Positions 57,315-64,000 of a stretch of DNA of 64,000 nt are shown here, piece after piece. The stretch's first letter is position 1; each line of letters opens with the position of its first letter. The DNA is taken from assembly GCA_020091685.1 (NCBI GenBank), contig CM034608.1:2632505-2696504 (forward strand). The letters are read 5' to 3'. The notes under the pieces were generated by a model. It was not told the DNA's origin. It made no database searches and saw only the letters and a program-made list of their open reading frames with translations. The translations under genes were made by a program, and so were the position numbers. The DNA is from Lutjanus erythropterus. Its lineage: Eukaryota; Chordata; Actinopteri; Lutjaniformes; Lutjanidae.

Positions 57315-57709
57315 CTTATCATGGACCATATGAGCTGTGAGGCCAAATTGTCTCTCGCTGCAGTCATTTTGAAATTTTTAAAGCTGTTTCATCCATTTTT
57401 GGCCACCAGGGGGCAGAAAAACAGCAATTTAGTGAAAGTGAAAGATAAACAGCCACCATCATGTAGCTGGTTTATAAGGTTGGAAGGACTAATGGTTTAC
57501 ACAGTAAAAGCAGGTGTTACAGCGCCACCACCTGACTATTCACTATTATCACTGTTGCTGAGAAATGAAGGACAGTTTAGCTGCTGTGGGTCTCATGGCT
57601 GATGTGATTCAACTACTATTACAGATGACAGAAGAAGAAGAAGAAGACGAAGGAGGAAAACAAACAGCAGCAACAAAAATGACAGTGACGATGTGAAATT
57701 TCATCTCAC

Positions 57710-57802
57710 CGCTGCTTTGGCTTCTGCCTGCTTGGCTTTTTTCAGACGTGCTTTGCAGATGTCCAGATCCAGCCGTCGATTCTCCAGCAGCCGCCTCTCT
57801 TT
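57710..57802 (-). CDS. sh3glb2: sh3glb2 exon: BAR helix 2
   Basis: Thirty-one codons, KERRLLENRRLDLDICKARL then KKAKQAEAKAA. The RRLDLD-CKARLKKAK pattern is the signature of the endophilin-B BAR domain and supplies basic residues for membrane contact. Acceptor CCTCTGCAG, donor GCG|GTGAGA, phase 0 on both sides. Confidence 0.97.
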
Positions 57803-58821
57803 CTGCAGAGGACAGGAGGGAACCAATCAGACACCAAGGATCTGCTGCAGGGAACAAACCTCACAACACTATATTCAATTTATTTAGGTAAGACAGTGAG
57901 GCGACCAGCTCTGGAAAAGGAAGTTTTAAAGCTTGCTCATCACGCACATGCACAGATACACCCCAGTGTGTTTTTGTAATTGTATTAATTTGTTAAATTT
58001 TAGGTTTAAAATTTGGCCCATATAGCATCAGTTGTCTATTATGAACACAGATATCAACACTAAAAATGGTCAAGAACCCAGATAAAAAGTTAAAATAGTT
58101 AAGAAGCTATCAACATTAAAAATAATTAAAAGCGTGCTGTTATACCTGACAACTGCATTTGAATTCTAATTTTGCAAGAGATCACAAACTCCTGCCCCTC
58201 AAGTTTTGCCTACCTATAATCTCTTGAGATAATTTGCATTTGAATCTTTTAGAAACCCCCCAGAATCGTATTTCAGTGAGCTGTGAACCTGATCTGTCAT
58301 TATTTGGGTGCTTGGAAATAAAATAAGTTAAAATGTGTTGTTGTAATGGAATGAGGAATGAGGAATAAATGCAAATTCTGAGCTGCATTTACATGAAATA
58401 TTTGAGTTGGCTTAATCAGTTACTTTAATTTAATGTAATCAAAGAGTGCATGTAACACTGCCTACATTTAAGCTCTGATAACTTCCAAATTTTCAGTTTT
58501 TAAAAAAAAAAAAAATTGTGACTGATTTCCTCAATTTTCTGGTGTACTACTAATTTATTCACATTTAGAGTGAGGGAAATGTTCTGTAAAAATATTAGAA
58601 AGAGTACAGTCTTAACCTGCTTTATATTAACGGTAACCTGGGATAACTTATGTGATGATTTGACGCCATCTAAATAAAAGTGACTTGACTTGTCTATAAG
58701 AAAAAAGCATCAATGTGTATCCATGGCAACATACTTCTCCTCAGGTGGGTGTTCATATGAACACGATGTCTTCAGAAACAAAGGGCTCATAAAAGTGAGT
58801 GAATGAGTAGGTCAGACTTAC
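57803..58821 (-). other. sh3glb2 intron, 1.0 kb
   Basis: Nothing recognised apart from an A-rich tract near 58500. Confidence 0.6.
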
Positions 58822-58955
58822 TGATATGGTCCTCCAGTCTCCTTCCAGGAAGTTGCGTAGAGGAGTGAGGAAGGTGGTGGCGGAGGTGTGGAGGAGCTCG
58901 CGCTCAGCTCCTCCCAGTCTCTTCTGGTACTCTCCCACTGTGATCAGGGTGCTGC
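58822..58955 (-). CDS. sh3glb2: sh3glb2 exon: BAR domain, end of helix 1 and helix 2 start
   Basis: It completes a Gly codon (G|GC) and encodes 44 residues, including STLITVGEYQKRLGGAEREL and TTFLTPLRNFLEGDWRTIS. FLTPLRNF(L/I)EGDW is near-invariant in endophilin B; the W (not Y) fits B2. Acceptor GACTGTAG, donor TCA|GTAAGT. The last codon ends exactly at the exon edge (phase 0). Confidence 0.97.
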
Positions 58956-61195
58956 CTACAGTCAGCACAACACACGCACACTTATATTACACACTATGTC
59001 AAGTCTGATTGTTGAAATTTTCAACTGGTAACTCAAAATTCTGACCCTCCACTTTCAAGTGAATGCACCATAAAGCACAAGAACTGCAAGGAGATGAAGA
59101 GGGAGAAAAGAAAATATGATGCAGATCCATTTGTCCTCTTCTCTCTGTAACACAAACTCCAGTCTGCAGTGTAGTTCAGACACTTTATGCTACATGATCA
59201 ACCAGTTTTTATATCACCTCCACATTTCTGTCCACATTTGCACGCTTCCTCTGCCTCTGCTGCGATCACACTTCTGTTTTTTATCAGCTGATGATGTGAG
59301 CGCCATTATCACACTCAGGAGTGAACGCTGTTCACATTCATTAATTGCAAACTGATCCATTCAGTTCACCGTTCACCAAAAATATGAGCACGTTCGATGA
59401 CCGCCGCTCACTGCTGCCAACTGTATCACCGTGCAGAAGGAGGCGTGAATCTACTCATGGAAGAGAGACTCATGATTCATGAAATGGCGTCCTCCTTGGC
59501 TGAGCTGTAATGTTTGCACCACTGACTGAGCCAGCGCAGTTCCATCATATTGCAGAGAAGGCAGATGTCTCTGCAGCTGATATCTCCAAAACTATCTAGA
59601 TGGACAAATAGCACTACAGGTAAGAAGGAAAATATGTACTTTTGCTTTTGTGGTGAACTGACCCTTTAAACAAAACAAGACTGTCATTGAAAACAGAATA
59701 CTTGGTAGCACACAGCAGTGTGTGTGTGGGAGTGTACAACTGAGCACAGTTGCTGCTCTGTCTGCTGATATATTTTCTGACCATAGTGGTAAAAAACACT
59801 CAGCTTCCTCTGCCTCTCTAGTATCAAATGGGAGTTTTGAAATCATGCAAATCTTACAACCCTAATAATCTTCTATGATAAATATTTGGTTTAACATGGT
59901 TTTACACATAATAGGTTTCTCTCTCACTAAGAAAATCTGGATCTGGCCTCGTGATCCGCCCACCACTGCTACTCGTGCTTGTGTTGATTCAGAGTCAGAC
60001 TCACATGAAGAGCCTGTTAAACACTGAAATCTGCAACACACAGATGTATCAGAGTGACAAATGGAGTTAGCATCTTTTATTTGTTTATGCTGTTTGTTAG
60101 CATCTTTTATTCGTTTATGCTGTTTGTTAGCTTTTGTAACTGACAGGACTGACAGTGTTAATTTATTTCCCAAGCCGGTCCTGCCCTACTGCGCTGTGAG
60201 GGTCTATTTTAACCCAAACCATGATCTTTAACTTCTGGATTGATCTATCAACCATAGAATTATCACTAGAACTGCAACAGATAAATGACTAATTAACTAT
60301 TGATCAGTTATTAAATTAATCGTCAACTATTTTGATAATCTACTTATCATGATTTTTTCATCTTAAACTTTGGGAAACACTGACATTTTTTGCCATTTCA
60401 TAAGCCAAAAAATTAATCAATTAATGATGAAAGTGATTGACAGGTTAACTAATAATGAAAATGATTTTGTACATGAAAGACTTGAAAAATAGGTCCAAAC
60501 ATGGAACTTTTAGTTGCTCTGTAATCCTTAAAAAATGTTTTTGCTTTCTAACATGACTTAAAAAGTTAGACTGTGTGCTTTCTAACATTAGCTAAAAAGT
60601 CAGTTACATTACTTGCTAGCTAATGTAGAAAGTTGACAAAATGTTCCTTTGTTCGTTTGCTAACATTAGCAATAAAAGTTTTTTAAACATTATTTTTTAG
60701 CTAGCTAAAAAGTTAGTTAGCCTAGTTAGCCTTCTCATAATGACTCAGCAGAGAGGCTCTAAATTCTTCTTCATTAAAAACTTATTTTGGCCAAATTATG
60801 GAGCAACTTGATCATTTTGATCAATCATCTCATTAAAGCAGCCATTTTAAGTTAAAAAATATATAATACATTAGTTACATGAAATAAAAACTGACAAAGA
60901 TAAAATAAATGTGCCGAGGGTTTTATGTAAATTAGATGGAATGAATGTTGGGTTTCGATCTTGTTGACTGATCCTCAGTTGTCATTAACTGTGTCAATTA
61001 ATTGATTAATTGACACAATAACCAACAGATTAACAGTGAATGAAAATAATCTTTAGTTGCAGCACTGTTTCTGATAGAAAGGAAGCAGCTTGAGGAGAGC
61101 ATCCCCTGCAGCCCTCTATTACTTCATGAGAACAAGAAAACAGTCAACATGCCATCAGCTGCACCAGGATCAGTTTCAGTCAGAGCTCCGCTCAC
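58956..61195 (-). other. sh3glb2 intron, 2.2 kb
   Basis: No exon recognised. 60260-60530 and 61000-61070 are relics of the repeat at 17870. 60540-60730 has short repeats of TTAGCTAAAAAGTTAG. A 35- to 40-bp direct repeat (GTTAGCATCTTTTATTTGTT type) lies at 60068-60130. Confidence 0.6.
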
Positions 61196-61324
61196 CGTAT
61201 GGCGTCCCAGGTCCAAACTCGTTGGCAGCATCCAGCATGTACTGTCCCAGCAGCTCTGCGTTGGTCGTCCTGGAGGGGAGCTTCTTATCCAGCTTGTCAT
61301 AGATGAACTCTTCTATCCGAGCAC
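61196..61324 (-). CDS. sh3glb2: sh3glb2 exon: BAR helix 1
   Basis: It completes a split codon with GT and encodes 42 residues plus one base: ARIEEFIYDKLDKKLPSRTT, NAELLGQYMLDAANEFGPGT, PY. ARxEEFxYxKLD and ELLGQYM(I/L)DA are standard for endophilin B. Acceptor GTTATCCAG, donor ACG|GTGAGC. The phase-1 entry fits both the microexon upstream and, by family comparison, direct joining to the preceding exon. Confidence 0.97.
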
Positions 61325-62024
61325 CTGGATAACACGTGATGAGACCGCTCAGGAGCCCGAATCAAATAATCCACTGTGAAAATGGCAGCTATAAAAACTT
61401 TAATATGAAGATTTCAGAATGGAAAGATTTATGTGACTATAATTTCTTTGAAAAAATGAAGCTAATGTGAAGCTCTTGCTGACCAATCCTGACAGTTTCT
61501 CCAATTTTGCCACAATTTTCTTTTCTCAGACTTTTTTGGCAACAACAAAACTAGCTACTAGCTACTTCCAGTTATTTCACATTTATGTTTTTTACAGGAA
61601 TATTAAGACATATTTCCAGTCTTCACATAAATATGTAAATTAAATATCAAAATAATAATAATGATAATAAGATAATAAGCTCCTTCCTTGTATTTCTGTA
61701 AGCCTGACATGAAATCTCACAAACACGTTGAGTTTTCACTCTATTGATGCTGACACACTGATGATATGACTCACTTGTTTGCCTTCTTAAAGGCATAATC
61801 TGCAACATTTTCCTAAAAAACAATGCACAGACTCATACAAACATAATCCTTATAAATCAGCACCTATTACCAACTAGAGGTGTGTGGCGGTGCCTGCAGA
61901 GAGCCTGCAGCCCTCTGCCTGTTTTTTCCCTCATTGTTTTGCTGCTCGGGGTGTTTTACCAATGCAAAATATTGGTAACTGACGTCCTGGGAATGAGACC
62001 CAACAATCAGCTATCTATCTAGTG

Positions 62025-62312
62025 CAAGGGGGTCAAACTCATTTCAGTTCAGGGGCCATATACAGCCCAATTTGATCTCAAGTGGGCCAAACCAGTAAAA
62101 TAAAAGCATAATCTATCGATTATTCTGCTGATTAATCGAGTAATCAGATAAGAAATATTGCGTGTTTTGCATTTTTTCTATTACATTACTTTTGTTTTGG
62201 ACTTGTAGTATGAGTGGTGGGAGTGCTATTTACCGACGGGCCATTCATAATAGACACATGAAATTATCTCGCGGGCCGTATATAATTTAATCCCTTGAGT
62301 TTGACACATATG
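62025..62312. mobile_element. hAT-type MITE with perfect 8-bp TSD
   Basis: Ends are inverted: CAAGGGGGTCAAACTC and CATATGTGTCAAACTC (reverse strand). ATCTAGTG lies directly on both sides (62017-62024 and 62313-62320). 288 bp, no coding capacity. The inner sequence (GGGCCATATACAGCCC) belongs to a common fish family. Confidence 0.93.
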
Positions 62313-62439
62313 ATCTAGTGCATTTAATACATTGTTTGCTAGCTAACTTTAGCTAAAAAGTTAACAAAAAGTTCCACTGTTGTTCCATTGTTGGAACTTT
62401 AGGAGATTTGCAATATGGAGGCATTTTATGTTTTTGTTT

Positions 62440-62640
62440 TTTTTTGTTTTTTTACAGTCATTTTCTACATTTGAAACCTGGTCACCATTCACTTCCATTG
62501 TTTGGGACATTCTGCAACACTGTTTTCCTGTGAAACTCCAGCAGTGTTTTGTGGACTAAAAAAACTAAACCTGACCTTCAACCAGCATGAGGGTGAGCAG
62601 ATAATGACTGAATTTTCATTTTTGGGTGAACTGTCCCTTT
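62440..62640. repeat. Repeat related to the tail of the element at 41351-42250
   Basis: CCTGGTCACCATTCACTTCC, CTCCAGCAGTGTTTTGTGGA and CATTTTTGGGTGAACTGTCC are shared with 41380-41430 (reverse) and 41830-42010. It is probably an older copy of the same family. Confidence 0.78.
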
Positions 62641-63319
62641 AAGTCAGGCTAAGCCAAGTCATGCTAACATCAGCAATTACATTACTTATATATAACAAAC
62701 TGAAACAACACACTAAGTTTAGTTTATTAAAAAAAAAACCTCATGAAATCATACTTTTAGGTTATTAAGAGGCAGCAGTGTTACTTTTTTTACGTTTTGG
62801 TGAACCAAATGATTGAGTTGGAAAATTGGAGACTTTTAACTTGATTCATTTGTGTTACCAGCTGTAGTATTTTTTAAAGCTGGTCCAACAGTTCTCTTTT
62901 TTCAGTGCATTAAAGTCATTATTTTTGACAAAGTCTCACTAGTTTGAGGTACTAAGTTATTATTTCAAGAAGGTTTTGCCATTATAATGACTGACAGATG
63001 TTTTTTTCATTACATTGGCAGACATGATCATGTGTAATTACACCATTAGAGCAGCAGCTTTTATTTTGAAATTTACCCATGAAGGCAGCATTAGTTTTAT
63101 CCAATCAGGCGTCCTCCTGCATGGAGGCTCATTAGTAATTCAACACCTGTTTGTGTCCATTCACTGTGTGTTCACTCTGCAGTATGCTGTTATATAAAAG
63201 TGTAGCTGTACTGCAGGTGTGTTCATGTCTGACACCGTTCATCATCTCTGCTCATTCATGTTGAGGAGGCTCAAGTTCACACAGACTCTGCTCACATAGC
63301 ACTCTGGGAAATGACTTAC

Positions 63320-63331
63320 CAGTGTGGTCAA
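63320..63331 (-). CDS. sh3glb2: sh3glb2 12-nt microexon, likely optional
   Basis: Between an acceptor ACCCTCCATGCTCCAG and a strong donor GTAAGT lie just 12 bases, TTGACCACACTG. Joined to the next exon they read (x)TT-GAC-CAC-ACT-GGT-GCT-CGG, adding D-H-T-G before ARIEEF and changing the codon before. Twelve bases keep the frame, so the microexon can be included or skipped. Family proteins without it read NPSARxEEF or NPNARxEEF here. The call rests on splice sites and frame, not on homology I can quote. Confidence 0.6.
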
Positions 63332-63719
63332 CTGGAGCATGGAGGGTTAAAAAATACACAGATCAACAGTTAGACATTTCTATCAAAGTCCATCTTCTAT
63401 TCTATCCAGTCTAGCTGTTGTACTAAAAGTTGCTTGGTAACAAACTCGCTGATCTAAAAAGAAAAAAAAAAAAAAAAAAAGCACAATTTAAATGTGACAC
63501 ATTCAAAACATCACAAGTAGATTTACTCTTCTGCGAAGGAAACAGACGTTTCCTCAACACATTCAAAAATGACAACAGCTTTTGCCTCCTGCTTGTTTGA
63601 AACATGTTTCAAACAAACTCTACGGAGTCTCAGAGGTAACAAATGTCACGTTTTGCCTTTTGGTTATTATGTACAGTCAAGACAATAAAGAAAATGAAAA
63701 GTATACCCATGCTTGAGAA
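63332..63719 (-). other. Upstream sh3glb2 intron, no exon seen
   Basis: Nothing recognised except an A run of about 18 near 63463-63480. The missing first exons should lie beyond 64000. Confidence 0.5.
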
Positions 63720-64000
63720 GTGGGACAAATCATGTCCTACCAAAGAAACCTTTAAAAATGATTAATTCCATGGGCTTTTGGGGGTGAAAAAGTATTCTTT
63801 AAGGATTTCTATATATGAAATATGTGATTTATGAAGTGTTTTGGTCTGCTTTAAGTTTTTAATTTCTAAACTTGCTGCGTGTCAGAAAACAGCCATGTCA
63901 AAGATAAGACTTCACAACTTCAAGCAATTTAAAAATGTGTTAAAATCTTTCAAAAATCTAAAACCAACAATATCTACTGATAACGTAGGTCTAACAATGT
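63720..64000 (+). repeat. Long dispersed repeat, copy 3, cut by the window edge
   Basis: It matches 48210-48450 in the same orientation, including AAACTTGCTGCGTGTCAGAA and TTTAAAAATGTGTTAAAA. Confidence 0.78.

Larger units (their letters stand above)
54283..57709 (-). other. sh3glb2 intron with nested MITEs
   Basis: No exon recognised. It holds the elements at 54815-56081 and 56820-57314. 57315-57700 shows only a short common repeat word (GGCCACCAGGGGGCAGAA). Confidence 0.6.
61325..63319 (-). other. sh3glb2 intron, 2.0 kb
   Basis: No exon recognised. 61790-62010 holds a fish repeat end (GTAACTGACGTCCTGGGAATG region). The hAT MITE at 62025 and the repeat tail at 62440-62640 (TTTTTGGGTGAACTGTCCCT) are described separately. 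Confidence 0.6.
32840..63331 (-). other. sh3glb2: sh3glb2 (endophilin-B2) gene, 5' exons outside the window
   Basis: Ten exons were read by splice sites and by family similarity; all introns are GT-AG and all phases agree. In order (plus coordinates): 63331-63320 (microexon), 61324-61196, 58955-58822, 57802-57710, 54282-54220, 45530-45507, 45351-45262, 42387-42287, 35258-35018, 33019-32912. Endophilin B2 is a cytosolic N-BAR and SH3 protein that dimerises with endophilin B1 (Bif-1), bends membranes and works in endosome, autophagy and mitochondrial dynamics. The exon with PDFQETRPRNY separates B2 from B1. The N-terminal amphipathic helix and first BAR helix must lie beyond 64000. Whether this is the fish a or b copy cannot be told here. 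Confidence 0.95.

Noticed and set aside
1..64000. CRISPR arrays, bacterial operons, tRNA or rRNA genes
   Set aside because: No regularly spaced direct repeats with unique spacers and no credible RNA gene were seen; the only tRNA-like parts are the SINE head and the retroviral primer site.

Overview
The window looks like nuclear DNA of a teleost fish, probably a spiny-rayed one: a gene with small exons and GT-AG introns, in AT-rich DNA crowded with repeats typical of fish (Tc1-like elements, L2 and L1/Tx1 LINE pieces, a Penelope-like element, a tRNA-like SINE, hAT-like and TTAA-flanked MITEs, an endogenous retrovirus). No CRISPR, operon, rRNA or tRNA gene was seen. The only host gene I can support is sh3glb2 (endophilin-B2) on the minus strand. 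Layout: 1-6040 or beyond is a broken endogenous retrovirus on the minus strand. It has part of a 5' LTR, a primer-binding site matching tRNA-Ser, a gag start, the back half of a protease, RT-RNase H, an integrase in three pieces, and the first part of env, which runs off the left edge. 6.8-32.4 kb is intergenic and made mostly of nested or decayed mobile elements: L1/Tx1 (6.8-7.7 and 21.9-22.5 kb), L2-type (9.2-9.7 and 17.1-17.7 kb), a SINE at 10 kb, a Penelope-like RT split by a Tc1-like element (12.8-14.6 kb), two more Tc1-like elements (19.3-21.1 and 24.8-26.0 kb), a degenerate CCCTAAC-rich block (27.6-28.3 kb), and a 1.3-kb foldback element with about 90-bp tandem repeats (30.7-32.0 kb). 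32.9-63.3 kb is sh3glb2, read from right to left: ten exons (995 coding nt), from a 12-nt microexon at 63.3 kb to the stop codon at 32.9 kb. The start codon and first N-BAR exons lie beyond 64000. The exons join with consistent phases and give most of an N-BAR domain, a Ser/Pro-rich linker and a C-terminal SH3 domain. Introns hold many MITEs and several minisatellites (43.0, 51.0, 52.3 and 53.4 kb). How it fits together: the gene would make a membrane-curving BAR/SH3 scaffold. Its sequence suggests several splice options: the 12-nt microexon, a 21-codon exon like one in mammalian SH3GLB2, an unreported-looking second 63-nt exon at 50.4 kb, a 24-nt exon followed directly by a (UG)n tract, and a transposon-borne ATG exon whose splice phase matches the SH3 exon. 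The retrovirus and the transposons all look inactive. I saw no undescribed multi-gene system; the best new leads are these splice elements, the unusual retrovirus layout, and an odd hairpin plus duplication at 38.8 kb.
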